Shown here one piece after another: positions 1 to 6,006 of a stretch of DNA of 10,168 nt. The DNA is from Desulfovibrio sp. UBA6121 (GTDB lineage Bacteria > Desulfobacterota > Desulfovibrionia > Desulfovibrionales > Desulfovibrionaceae), in NCBI GenBank assembly GCA_002422505.1, contig DIVX01000013.1, positions 8,222-18,389 of the forward strand, read 5' to 3'. The position numbers and the translations under genes were made by a program. Each line of letters opens with the position of its first letter. The stretch's first letter is position 1. A model generated the notes under the pieces. The model was not told the DNA's origin. It searched no databases and was given only the letters and a program-made list of their open reading frames with translations.

Positions 1-884
1 AGCCCCAGCACGCAACGCAGGCGGTTGGGCCTGGGGTGCAGGGCGCGCAAGGCCTCCGCCGCCTTACTGGTGCCGATGAAGGCCAAGGCGTCGATCCGGC
101 CGGAGGTCATGGCCGGGGTCACGGTCTCTATGCCGCCGGAGAGAATGTTCACCACCCCGCGCGGAAAGGCCTTATGGAAGCAGTCCATAAGCGGAAAAAA
201 AAGCAGCCGGCCGATGCGCGGCAGCTTCACCACCGCCGTGTTCCCGGTCAAAAGGGCGGGAATCAGGGTGGCCAGGGTCTCGTTCAGGGGAAAGTTATAC
301 GGCCCCATGCACAGCACAACCCCAAGGGGCGATTGGCCTATCTTGGCCGCAAGGCTTGCCGCCTCCACCGTGCGCTGGGCCTCGGCCAGCAGGGCGCGCT
401 GTTCGGCCAGGGTGTCTTCGATGTACTCGATGGTGCGGTCGAACTCCTGCTCGGATTCCTTGCGCGATTTGCAGATCTCCCAGACCATCAGCCGCACGAT
501 GTCGGCGCGGCAGGCCTGCATGCGGCAGCAAAAATCCTCCACACAGGCCAAACGGCGCTCCGGCGGCAGGCTTGGCCAGGGGCCAAGGCCAAGGTCCCAC
601 GCGGCGCAGGCCGCGCGCAGGGCTTCCTGCCCGGCCTGGGCATCGTGCACCGGGCACGAGCCCAGCAGCATGCGCTGCGCTCGGCCGTCCTGCCCGCGCA
701 CCACAATGGGCGAATGCACCTCCTGCGTCGGGCCACGCCAGGTGCGCAGCTCACCGTCCAGCAGATACTCACGAAAATGCAGGGGCCGGGGCAGGGCGAG
801 TTCGGCAGGGATCGCCTGCAAGGCAACGGGCTGAACGCAAACGGCCGGCAAAGGGTCCGCAATGTTGGGGGGCACGCAAGCCAT
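1..884 (-). CDS. GapN-like NADP-dependent glyceraldehyde-3-phosphate dehydrogenase (aldehyde dehydrogenase superfamily), 3' part beyond window
   Basis: The first 294 codons are present and the frame runs open off the left edge. Residues 194-201 read GPYNFPLN. This is the aldehyde-dehydrogenase motif whose Asn (N197 here) stabilises the oxyanion. It is followed by a TGNTAVVKLP segment (cofactor-binding strand, K220) and an AFIGTSKAAEAL stretch, all typical of the Rossmann half. The catalytic Cys and Glu lie outside the window and cannot be checked. Family knowledge: GapN enzymes oxidise glyceraldehyde-3-phosphate irreversibly to 3-phosphoglycerate, giving NADPH and bypassing the ATP-yielding step. 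The start at 884 is chosen because GAAGGA lies 9 nt upstream; an in-frame ATG at 908 has only a C-run before it. It is the last gene of a possible three-gene minus-strand group, 104 nt after the Rid gene, with a hairpin and a G9/C9 tract between. A generic aldehyde dehydrogenase is the alternative call. Confidence 0.8.
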   Translation of the reverse strand, partial: MACVPPNIADPLPAVCVQPVALQAIPAELALPRPLHFREYLLDGELRTWRGPTQEVHSPIVVRGQDGRAQRMLLGSCPVHDAQAGQEALRAACAAWDLGLGPWPSLPPERRLACVEDFCCRMQACRADIVRLMVWEICKSRKESEQEFDRTIEYIEDTLAEQRALLAEAQRTVEAASLAAKIGQSPLGVVLCMGPYNFPLNETLATLIPALLTGNTAVVKLPRIGRLLFFPLMDCFHKAFPRGVVNILSGGIETVTPAMTSGRIDALAFIGTSKAAEALRALHPRPNRLRCVLG

Positions 885-911
885 GACGGGGAATCCTTCG
901 GGTTTCATGCT

Positions 912-920
912 GGGGGGGGG
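912..920. repeat. G9 homopolymer tract (C9 on the transcribed minus strand)
   Basis: Nine consecutive G sit 28 nt upstream of the chosen start of the GapN-like gene and 4 nt upstream of the alternative ATG at 908. The tract is non-coding under the chosen start. Runs of this length can slip during replication, so the length may vary between cells; that is inference only. Confidence 0.85.
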
Positions 921-927
921 AGAACCG

Positions 928-968
928 GCGCGGTCTGGCAGCCGCCGACGACTGCCAGGACCACGCGC
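928..968 (-). other. Imperfect hairpin between the Rid-family and GapN-like genes
   Basis: The core arms TGGCAG (936-941) and CTGCCA (952-957) enclose a 10-nt loop. They extend outward through GGTC/GACC with one bulged G and GCGC/GCGC with a 2-nt bulge. On the minus strand it is followed by a C-rich stretch rather than T residues, so it does not look like a classical intrinsic terminator. It could be a partial terminator, an mRNA processing or stability element between the two genes, or part of a leader. Confidence 0.5.
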
Positions 969-988
969 GGTGATTCCGCGAATATTGG

Positions 989-1369
989 CTAGATGACCGC
1001 CACGGCTTCGATTTCCACCATGAAGCAGGCATCCACCAGGCGGGAGACCTCGACAATGGTGGTGGCAGGGCGGATCTCGCCGAAGATTTCGCCATGGGCC
1101 TTGGCGATGTCGTCGAACTTGGTGGCGTCGGTGACGAAGATGCGCGTGCGGACCACGTCCTTCATGCCCGCACCGGCCTGGGCAAGGGCCGCGCCGATGA
1201 TCTCAAGGGCGCGCTTGGCCTGGCTGTACATGTCCGGCGCCACGGAGCCGTCGGCCTCGACACCGCAGGTGCCGGAAACATAGATGGTGTTCCCGGCCAC
1301 CACGGCGCGGGAATATCCCAGAAGCGGCTCCCACTTGGAGCCGGAAGTAATGAGCTTTTTTTCGGTCAT
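989..1369 (-). CDS. Rid-family (YjgF/YER057c/UK114) protein lacking the RidA catalytic arginine
   Basis: This 126-residue protein has the length and the C-terminal signature of the family: RPATTIVEVSRL followed by VEIEAVAV. The N-terminal GYSRAVVAGNTIYVSGT segment fits the usual first strands. Family knowledge: RidA is a small trimeric protein that hydrolyses reactive enamine/imine intermediates such as 2-aminoacrylate, using an arginine in a PAR-S motif. Here that position reads PAT-T, so the Arg is a Thr. The protein therefore belongs to a Rid subgroup outside RidA proper and probably lacks imine deaminase activity; its substrate is unknown. GGGAGA lies just upstream of the ATG. It sits 84 nt after the ATC-hydrolase-like gene on the same strand, and the GapN-like gene follows. 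Confidence 0.9.
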   Translation of the reverse strand: MTEKKLITSGSKWEPLLGYSRAVVAGNTIYVSGTCGVEADGSVAPDMYSQAKRALEIIGAALAQAGAGMKDVVRTRIFVTDATKFDDIAKAHGEIFGEIRPATTIVEVSRLVDACFMVEIEAVAVI

Positions 1370-1453
1370 GAGGCGTCTCCCGGTGCGGTTGAGGTTGCGC
1401 TGCCTGGAAGGCCCTTGTGCCAGACTTTGCCCGGAAGCGAAAGGGGCTGGGCT

Positions 1454-1936
1454 TTACTGCGCCCAACTGAAGCGGAACAGGCAGCTTGCCGCCCCGGCGG
1501 AAATGGTCTGCGGGCGCTCCATGCGCAGCCTGGGGGAATAGCCCTCTGCAAAGGCCGCATCGCGCCGACAGGACAAGGTGGCGTGCAGGGGCTTAGGCAG
1601 GCCCATTTCCTGGTACAATTCCATGTAGCCGCATCGGGTGATGCTGAAGCAAAGCCGGTCCGGGCCGCGGTCGATGTCGGCTATGGTGAGCGCGCCGCCC
1701 GCCTGCCACAGGTGCAGCACCTGGGAAAAATGCTCCAGGCTGGGCGTTGCGTGGGGGGCGCGGGCGGCAAAGGCCTTGCCAGAGGCGCGGGCGGCTTCGT
1801 CTATGGCGGTGTTCAAAAGCTCCAGTGCCGCAGCCTCGCCCAGGCTGGGCAGGGCGGCGGAATAGATGCGCTGGGCCAGCTCGGCCTCGATGGCGCGCCG
1901 GGCGTTCAAGGGGATTGCGTTCAGATCGACGCCCAT
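1454..1936 (-). CDS. L-2-amino-thiazoline-4-carboxylic acid hydrolase family protein
   Basis: The protein has 160 residues. The C-terminal half resembles the ATC-hydrolase family (PF14196 as I recall it): a CGYMELYQEMGLP segment, then LSCRRDAAFAEGYSP, then a closing ERPQTISAGAASCLFRFSW, with spaced conserved Cys and Asp residues. Family knowledge: the Pseudomonas enzyme opens the thiazoline ring of ATC to give N-carbamoyl-L-cysteine. Most homologues, this one included, have no tested substrate. The N-terminal half is helical and Ala/Leu-rich with no recognisable motif. The frame extends upstream to 2002, but ATG at 1936 is preferred because GGAGG precedes it by 4 nt and the extension looks non-coding. 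The gene is divergent from lolA and probably leads the minus-strand group. A link to cysteine or sulfur metabolism is inference. Confidence 0.68.
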   Translation of the reverse strand: MGVDLNAIPLNARRAIEAELAQRIYSAALPSLGEAAALELLNTAIDEAARASGKAFAARAPHATPSLEHFSQVLHLWQAGGALTIADIDRGPDRLCFSITRCGYMELYQEMGLPKPLHATLSCRRDAAFAEGYSPRLRMERPQTISAGAASCLFRFSWAQ

Positions 1937-1940
1937 GGGG

Positions 1941-1945
1941 CCTCC
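1941..1945 (-). promoter_or_regulatory. Ribosome binding site setting the start of the ATC-hydrolase-family gene
   Basis: GGAGG on the minus strand lies 4 nt before the ATG at 1936. It decides for this start over the upstream in-frame ATG at 2002, which would add 22 residues of atypical sequence and overlap the divergent leader of lolA. Confidence 0.65.
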
Positions 1946-2020
1946 GTTGCTTTTGCTTTCGTCTTCACCTAATCTTCGCGCCGGGCAAAGGCCCAATGTC
2001 ACTCAAACCTGGAGCATGCA

Positions 2021-2668
2021 ATGCGCATTCGCAAGAGTCTCATCGTTTTCGCAGTGCTGCTGGCGGCCCTGCTGCCTGCGGCCGCCTGGGCCAACAAAAC
2101 CGCAGACGCCATTCAAAAGCGCTATGATTCCTTAAGCTCGTTCCAGACGGATTTCCAGCAGGAATTGACCAACGCCGCCAGCGGCAGCGTGGAAAAGCGC
2201 AGCGGCAAAATCTGGTTCAAGCAGTCCCTGGTGCGCTGGGAAACCCACAAGCCGGAAAAAGAGCTGCTGGTGGTTGGCCAAAACGCCGTGTGGAACTACT
2301 TCGAGGCCGACAAGGTGGCCATGAAGTACCGCACCAGCCAAGTGTTCAACTCCAAGACCATGATCCGCTTCCTTTCCGGCAAGGCGAACCTCAAGGAAGA
2401 CTTCAAGATCGAGGAGCAGGGCACAGAACACGGGCTGCTCAAACTGCGCCTGGTGCCCAAAGAGCCGGAACCCACCATGGTCCTGGCCTACATTTGGGTG
2501 GACCCAAAAACCAGCCTGCTGGGCCGCGTGCTCATCGTGGACTTCTTCGGCAACGGCAACCAGGTGAGCCTGTCCAACCTTGTGCTGGACAAGCGCGCCG
2601 ATGCCCGCCTGTTCGAGTTCACTCCGCCCAGCGGAACGCAGATCAAGGACAACACCAAGCAGCAGTAA
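2021..2668 (+). CDS. lolA: Outer-membrane lipoprotein carrier protein LolA
   Basis: This 215-residue precursor carries a Sec signal peptide: basic MRIRK, a hydrophobic core to about residue 20, and AWA before N25 as likely cleavage site. The mature part follows the LolA pattern: an early SSFQTDFQQ segment, a GKIWFKQSLVRWE strand, a LVVGQNAVWNY segment, and a C-terminal FFGNGNQVSLSNL strand ending in LFEFTPPSGTQI. Family knowledge: LolA binds the acyl chains of lipoproteins released by LolCDE in the periplasm and hands them to LolB or directly to the outer membrane. GGAG lies 6 nt before the ATG. The gene is divergent from the ATC-hydrolase-like gene (84-nt gap) and converges on the pseudouridine synthase gene 3 nt downstream. 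No other lol gene is in the window. Confidence 0.92.
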   Translation: MRIRKSLIVFAVLLAALLPAAAWANKTADAIQKRYDSLSSFQTDFQQELTNAASGSVEKRSGKIWFKQSLVRWETHKPEKELLVVGQNAVWNYFEADKVAMKYRTSQVFNSKTMIRFLSGKANLKEDFKIEEQGTEHGLLKLRLVPKEPEPTMVLAYIWVDPKTSLLGRVLIVDFFGNGNQVSLSNLVLDKRADARLFEFTPPSGTQIKDNTKQQ

Positions 2669-2671
2669 TGC

Positions 2672-3442
2672 TTATTTAAGTCCCACGGCCCGGCGCAGGC
2701 CGCGCACTTCCTCGGGGGTGAGCGGCCTGCACTGGCCGGGGTTCAGCGAACCAAGAGAAAGCGGGCCCTGGCGCACGCGGATGAGCTTCAGCACCGTCAG
2801 GCCGAGGTCGCGGCACATGCGGCGGATCTGCCGGTTCAGCCCCTGCAAAAGCGTCATCTCCAGCCACACGCCACCGGCATCCGTGCGCAGCACCGAAACT
2901 TCCACCGGGGCAAGCTTTTCGCCCTCCTTCAAGATCATGCCGTCGCGCATGATGCCCAGCTTGATTTCCGACACAGCGCCGCGCACCAGCACATGATAGA
3001 CCTTGGGCAGGTGCCAGCGCGGGTGGATGAGCCGGTTCATCAGACTGCCGTCCGTGGTCAAAAGCAGCAGGCCCTCGGAAAAGAAGTCCAGGCGACCAAC
3101 GTGCAGCAGGCGCTCATTGCGGTATTCCTGCGGCAAAATATCGAATACGGTCTGGCGGCCCTGGGGGTCGCTGCGAGTGGTCACCACCTGCACGGGTTTG
3201 TGCAGCAGCAAGGTCAGGTCGCGCACGCCGGTGCTGCTGGCGGCCGGGTGCGTTGCGGGCTTGCCGTCCACCAGCACGCGGTCGGTCTTGGGGTCAACGC
3301 GCACGCCGGGTTCGGTAACGGCCACGCCGTTAAGCTGCACGCGCCCGGCCAGGATGAGCTCATCCGCGCCGCGCCGGGAGGCCACGCCACACTCGGAAAG
3401 GTACTTGTTGATGCGCAGCAAGGGTGAGGAAGTGTCGGTCAT
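2672..3442 (-). CDS. rRNA pseudouridine synthase, RsuA/RluB/RluE/RluF family
   Basis: This 256-residue protein has an N-terminal S4 RNA-binding domain (RINKYLSECGVASRRGADEL, residues 10-29, through GRVQLNGV). It then has the catalytic motif GRLDFFSEGLLLLTTDG, with D119 as the nucleophilic Asp. The family landmarks KVYHVLVRG and GLNRQIRRMC (201-210) follow, then IRVRQGPLSLGSLNPGQ. Family knowledge: these enzymes isomerise single uridines in 23S or 16S rRNA; the S4 domain and length favour a RluB-type 23S enzyme, but the target cannot be fixed from sequence. The ATG at 3442 has only a weak upstream ribosome site (TAGG). It ends 3 nt from the stop of convergent lolA, leaving no room for a terminator between them. 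Confidence 0.92.
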   Translation of the reverse strand: MTDTSSPLLRINKYLSECGVASRRGADELILAGRVQLNGVAVTEPGVRVDPKTDRVLVDGKPATHPAASSTGVRDLTLLLHKPVQVVTTRSDPQGRQTVFDILPQEYRNERLLHVGRLDFFSEGLLLLTTDGSLMNRLIHPRWHLPKVYHVLVRGAVSEIKLGIMRDGMILKEGEKLAPVEVSVLRTDAGGVWLEMTLLQGLNRQIRRMCRDLGLTVLKLIRVRQGPLSLGSLNPGQCRPLTPEEVRGLRRAVGLK

Positions 3443-3768
3443 ATATTTCAGCCTATTGTGAAGTCTAGAGATTGTTATGAAAAAGTCATGATGACAAATA
3501 CTGCACTGTTCGAAGCAAAAGAGACGAAATGGCGAGAGCGTTTGGCCTGTCTGCGCAGCTTGATTTTCATTGCCAGTTCCGGGCGCAGCCAGTAGAAATC
3601 AAAACGTTGCCGGGCTTGCGCCCCAATGGCACACCGCGCCTTGAGCATTTCAGGCAAGTCGCCGCAAATGGAACTCTACAAAATATCGCCCGTCTTGCCC
3701 ATGCGTTTTTTGGGGGCCAAGCCAGACGCAAAAGGCCCAGGCCAGGGCAAGACCGTCAAGGACACCGC
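3443..3768. other. Intergenic stretch without a supported gene
   Basis: These 326 bases separate the divergent pseudouridine synthase and acyltransferase genes. The part next to the synthase (about 3443-3535) is clearly more AT-rich than its surroundings and probably holds promoter elements. Two frames are open: plus from 3529, which merely extends the acyltransferase by 80 residues of non-family sequence, and minus 3657-3475, a 60-residue frame with a TTG start and no Shine-Dalgarno. Neither has recognisable features. No tRNA or clear terminator is seen. Confidence 0.6.
3462..3489 (-). promoter_or_regulatory. Possible sigma70-type promoter for the pseudouridine synthase gene
   Basis: On the minus strand ATGACT (3489-3484) and TAGACT (3467-3462) are separated by 16 nt. 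Each matches 4 of 6 consensus bases, and they lie in the AT-rich patch. The resulting leader would be only about 13 nt, which weakens the call. Confidence 0.3.
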
Positions 3769-4422
3769 ATGCGCATCAATCCAAGCCTCATCAGCCCCGC
3801 GCTCACCCTCCTGTACCGGGCCTGGGTGCGCAGCATCCGCTTTGAGGACGCAGGCCAGATGCACCGCCTGCTTGCTCCGCTTGAAGCTGGGCGGCCGGTA
3901 ATGCTGGCGATATGGCACGCCGAGCTCTTTGCGCTCACCGGCTACGGCATGTGCCGCCTGGATGGCAAACTGGCCACAGTGGTCAGCGACAGCCGCGACG
4001 GCGAAATCATCGCCCAGGTGCTTACGCGCATCGGCTACGGCACGGCGCGGGGCTCCAGCACGCGCGGCGGGCTCAAGGCCCTCATCGCCCTCAAGCGCCA
4101 CATGGACGAAGGCCGCATCGGGGTCATCACCGTGGACGGCCCGCGCGGCCCGCGCCACAAGGTCAAGGACGGCGCGGTGTATCTGGCCCAGAAGACCGGC
4201 GCGGTGTTGTTCCCGGTGCGCTGCCGCCCGGCGGCCAAGCATGTCTTCACGCGCTCCTGGGACCGCTTCGAGCTGCCCATGCCTTTTTGCCATTGCCCGG
4301 TGTACTTCGGCCAAGCTTTGGAGTTCCCCGGCGACAAGCCCACGCCGGAACTGCTGGCCGCAGGCAGGCAGCGGCTTGAGCAGGCCCTGCACGAGGCCCT
4401 GCCGCCAGAGGCGCAGGACTAA
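3769..4422 (+). CDS. Lysophospholipid acyltransferase family protein (DUF374 type)
   Basis: This 217-residue protein has the DUF374 layout. An IWHAELFAL motif comes first (H50 is the candidate active-site His). Then come VVSDSRDGEIIAQVLTRIGY (71-90), GTARGSSTRGG, ITVDGPRGPRHKVKDGAV (120-137) and a KTGAVLFPV strand. Family knowledge: these are membrane-associated acyltransferases related to the LPLAT superfamily and to late lipid A acyltransferases; the acceptor here is unknown. The frame extends upstream to 3529, but the ATG at 3769 is chosen because AAGGA lies 6 nt before it, the length then matches the family, and the extension has no family character. It ends before a strong terminator and converges on gcvT. 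Whether it acylates lipid A or a phospholipid is open. Confidence 0.85.
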   Translation: MRINPSLISPALTLLYRAWVRSIRFEDAGQMHRLLAPLEAGRPVMLAIWHAELFALTGYGMCRLDGKLATVVSDSRDGEIIAQVLTRIGYGTARGSSTRGGLKALIALKRHMDEGRIGVITVDGPRGPRHKVKDGAVYLAQKTGAVLFPVRCRPAAKHVFTRSWDRFELPMPFCHCPVYFGQALEFPGDKPTPELLAAGRQRLEQALHEALPPEAQD

Positions 4423-4481
4423 CCACGGCACGTGGTTCCATGCGACACGCACACGCAGCCAAAGCGTAGCGCAAAAACGAG

Positions 4482-4508
4482 AAGGGGAGCCGAAGCTCCC
4501 CTTTTTTT
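4482..4508 (+). terminator. Strong intrinsic terminator, probably bidirectional
   Basis: AAGGGGAGC (4482-4490) and GCTCCCCTT (4495-4503) pair perfectly around a CGAA loop and run into seven T on the plus strand (4502-4508), ending the acyltransferase transcript. Read on the minus strand the loop is a C(UUCG)G tetraloop, and a T5 run (complement of 4473-4477) follows after a few bases, so it may also serve gcvT. Confidence 0.88.
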
Positions 4509-4525
4509 CGTCGTGCCTACGGCAG

Positions 4526-5611
4526 CTAGGCCAGCTTCATACGCGCCGTGCCATTGGGGTTAAAGGGCAGGGCGGCCTTTTTTGCGGCAAGGTCGCCGCG
4601 TTGGGTGCGCACAAGGAAGTCGTCCTTGTCCGCGTGCTCTGCCGCCACGTAGCCCAGGGCCACGCAATGGCCAAGGGAAGGCGCAAAGGAGCCGCTGGTC
4701 ACCATGCCGACTTGGGTGCCGTCGGGCAGGTGCAGGGTGTCGTAATGGCGCGCGCTGCGGCGTCCTTCCAGGGTAAGGGCCAGCAGGCGCTGGCGCACGT
4801 TGGCCAGGCCCTCTTTGCCGGTAAAGGGCTTCTGCTTGGTGATGAGCGGGCCGAACCCGGCCTCTGCCGGGGTATGCTCGGTGTCCAGGTCCTGGCCATA
4901 GAGCGGGTAGCCCATCTCCAGGCGCAGGGTGTCGCGCGCGCCCAGGCCCACAGGCTTCACCAGCGGGTGGGCGGCAAGGGCCTCCCACATGGCCGGGGTC
5001 TTGGCGGAGTCCTGGTACAGCTCGTAGCCCAGTTCGCCAGTATAGCCGGTGCGGCTGACGATGAGCGGCGAGCCCTGCCAGGTGATGCGCTTGAAGTTGA
5101 AGTAGCCCGGGGAAACAAAGTCCGCGCCGAGGATGTCTTTCAGCACCTCGAAGGACTTGGGCCCCTGCAGGTCGATTTTGCCCGTGGCGGCGGAGATGTT
5201 GGTGAAGGCGAGCCCCGCAGGCAGTTGGGCCTTGATCCAGGCGAAGTCTCCGGCCTCGCAGGCGCCGTTGACCACCAGCATGTAGTCGTCTTCGCCCAGG
5301 CAGTAGATGATCAGGTCGTCCTGCACCCCGGCATTTTCGTTCAACAAAAAGCCATAGCGGCACTTGCCGGGGGCCAGGGTGTCAAGGTCCTGGGTAACCA
5401 CGGCGTTCAGCGCGTCCTTGGCTCCGGCCCCGCTCAGGGAGAACTCTCCCATATGGCAGATGTCGAAGATGCCCGCGTTTTGACGGGTGTGATTGTGCTC
5501 GACGATGATGCCCTCGTACTGGATGGGCATGTCGAATCCGGCGAAGCCGGCCATTTTGGCCCCTTTGGCCTTGTGCCAGGCGGTAAGCGGCGTTTGCTTC
5601 AGAGTTTCCAC
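4526..5611 (-). CDS. gcvT: Aminomethyltransferase (glycine cleavage system T protein)
   Basis: This 361-residue protein is close in length to E. coli GcvT (364). Landmarks in order are the N-terminal TPLTAWHKAKGAKMAGFAGF, FDICHMGE (49-56), and GVQDDLIIY with the conserved Asp pair D98/D99. TGYTGELGYE, GLGARDTLRLEMGYPLYGQD and TSGSFAPSLGH follow. Family knowledge: it transfers the methylene group from the aminomethyl-lipoyl H protein to tetrahydrofolate and releases ammonia; the reaction is reversible and is used reductively in some Desulfovibrio. The frame is open to 5761, but the GTG at 5611 is chosen because AAGGAG lies 6 nt upstream and the family N-terminus begins just there. No gcvH or gcvP is adjacent in this window. 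Confidence 0.95.
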   Translation of the reverse strand: METLKQTPLTAWHKAKGAKMAGFAGFDMPIQYEGIIVEHNHTRQNAGIFDICHMGEFSLSGAGAKDALNAVVTQDLDTLAPGKCRYGFLLNENAGVQDDLIIYCLGEDDYMLVVNGACEAGDFAWIKAQLPAGLAFTNISAATGKIDLQGPKSFEVLKDILGADFVSPGYFNFKRITWQGSPLIVSRTGYTGELGYELYQDSAKTPAMWEALAAHPLVKPVGLGARDTLRLEMGYPLYGQDLDTEHTPAEAGFGPLITKQKPFTGKEGLANVRQRLLALTLEGRRSARHYDTLHLPDGTQVGMVTSGSFAPSLGHCVALGYVAAEHADKDDFLVRTQRGDLAAKKAALPFNPNGTARMKLA

Positions 5612-5617
5612 AGCGTG

Positions 5618-5623
5618 CTCCTT
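5618..5623 (-). promoter_or_regulatory. Ribosome binding site fixing the GTG start of gcvT
   Basis: AAGGAG on the minus strand ends 6 nt before the GTG at 5611. This supports a non-ATG start and discards the 50-residue upstream extension of the open frame. Confidence 0.8.
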
Positions 5624-5634
5624 CTCAAATGATC

Positions 5635-5660
5635 TTGTGGACCGAAGGACCTTGCCACAA
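5635..5660 (-). other. Small inverted repeat in the gcvT leader
   Basis: TTGTGG (5635-5640) and CCACAA (5655-5660) form a 6-bp stem with a 14-nt loop, starting 23 nt upstream of the gcvT start. It could be an RNA hairpin or a dyad operator. It does not have the two-domain architecture expected of a glycine riboswitch. Confidence 0.35.
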
Positions 5661-5673
5661 ACTTTTCCCCAGC

Positions 5674-5686
5674 TCAATGCAATTGA
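5674..5686. other. 13-bp palindromic dyad TCAAT-GCA-ATTGA
   Basis: A perfect 5-bp inverted repeat with a 3-bp centre lies between the divergent gcvT and Cys-rich protein genes. It has the size of a dimeric regulator site, but I do not match it to a known regulator. Confidence 0.3.
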
Positions 5687-5709
5687 AGGCACGGCCCGCC
5701 CAGGAACCG

Positions 5710-5738
5710 CGCAAGCGCCGCACATGTTGACGCTTGCG
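5710..5738. promoter_or_regulatory. Candidate operator: 8-bp inverted repeat overlapping the -35
   Basis: CGCAAGCG (5710-5717) and CGCTTGCG (5731-5738) are perfect inverted copies separated by 13 nt. The -35 hexamer of the adjacent promoter begins in the spacer and ends in the right arm, so a dimeric protein bound here would block RNA polymerase. No specific regulator is recognised. Confidence 0.45.
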
Positions 5739-5755
5739 AAGAATTTCTTTAGAAA
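5727..5755 (+). promoter_or_regulatory. Sigma70-type promoter of the Cys-rich/MreB-like/phosphatase operon
   Basis: TTGACG (5727-5732, 5 of 6 consensus) and TAGAAA (5750-5755, 4 of 6) are 17 nt apart. The predicted transcript starts near 5762, giving a leader of roughly 25 nt with GGAGG before the ATG at 5788. Confidence 0.55.
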
Positions 5756-5787
5756 TCCCACGAGGCGGTTACGCCCGGAGGGTTTTC

Positions 5788-6000
5788 ATGCGAAAGATTG
5801 ATCAATGTCCCCGAGTGGCCATCAACTCGAAATATTGCACCTGCACGCATGCTTCGTGCAGCAGGCACGCCCTGTGCTGTGAATGCCTGCACTACCACAG
5901 GCTCCGCAACGAGCTTCCCGCCTGTTTCTTTACACCGGAAGAAGAGAAGACCTTCAATCGCAGCATTGAATTCTTCATTCAGCGCCGGACTGGAAAGTAG
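5788..6000 (+). CDS. Small Cys-rich protein, DUF6485-like
   Basis: This 70-residue protein has eight Cys (7, 17, 19, 24, 30, 31, 33, 46) and three His among them (21, 35, 37). The arrangement is CTC, C, CCECLHYH, then ELPACFF and an acidic EEEKTFNRSIEFF tail. The CCECL-YH and ELPAC core matches what I recall of the DUF6485 family of anaerobes. The spacing suggests a metal-binding (zinc or iron-sulfur) knuckle. No function is known. The start at 5788 is chosen because GGAGG lies 6 nt before it; the same frame is open from 5734 but that start has no ribosome site and overlaps the promoter. It is the first gene of an operon, with the MreB-like gene starting 6 nt after its stop, suggesting cotranscription. 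Confidence 0.78.
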   Translation: MRKIDQCPRVAINSKYCTCTHASCSRHALCCECLHYHRLRNELPACFFTPEEEKTFNRSIEFFIQRRTGK

Positions 6001-6006
6001 GCCGCC

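Noticed and set aside
36..992. 318-residue plus-strand frame at the left edge
   Set aside because: The opposite strand encodes a recognisable aldehyde dehydrogenase; this frame has no motif.
1947..1975. TTGCTT and TAATCT 17 nt apart upstream of lolA
   Set aside because: Each hexamer matches only 3 of 6 consensus bases, so I do not call it a promoter, though a lolA promoter must lie near.
3627..3644. TGGCAC resembling the -24 element of a sigma54 promoter
   Set aside because: The required GC at the -12 position is absent at the correct spacing.
3529..3768. 80-residue N-terminal extension of the acyltransferase
   Set aside because: It has no family sequence or good ribosome site; the internal ATG at 3769 has AAGGA at ideal spacing and gives the usual length.
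3929..5632. 567-residue plus-strand frame spanning the acyltransferase 3' end and the antisense of gcvT
   Set aside because: It crosses a strong terminator, has no motif, and lies out of frame or opposite two clear genes.
5612..5733. Glycine riboswitch upstream of gcvT
   Set aside because: Only a short stem (5635-5660) is seen; the tandem-aptamer architecture expected of that riboswitch is not recognisable.
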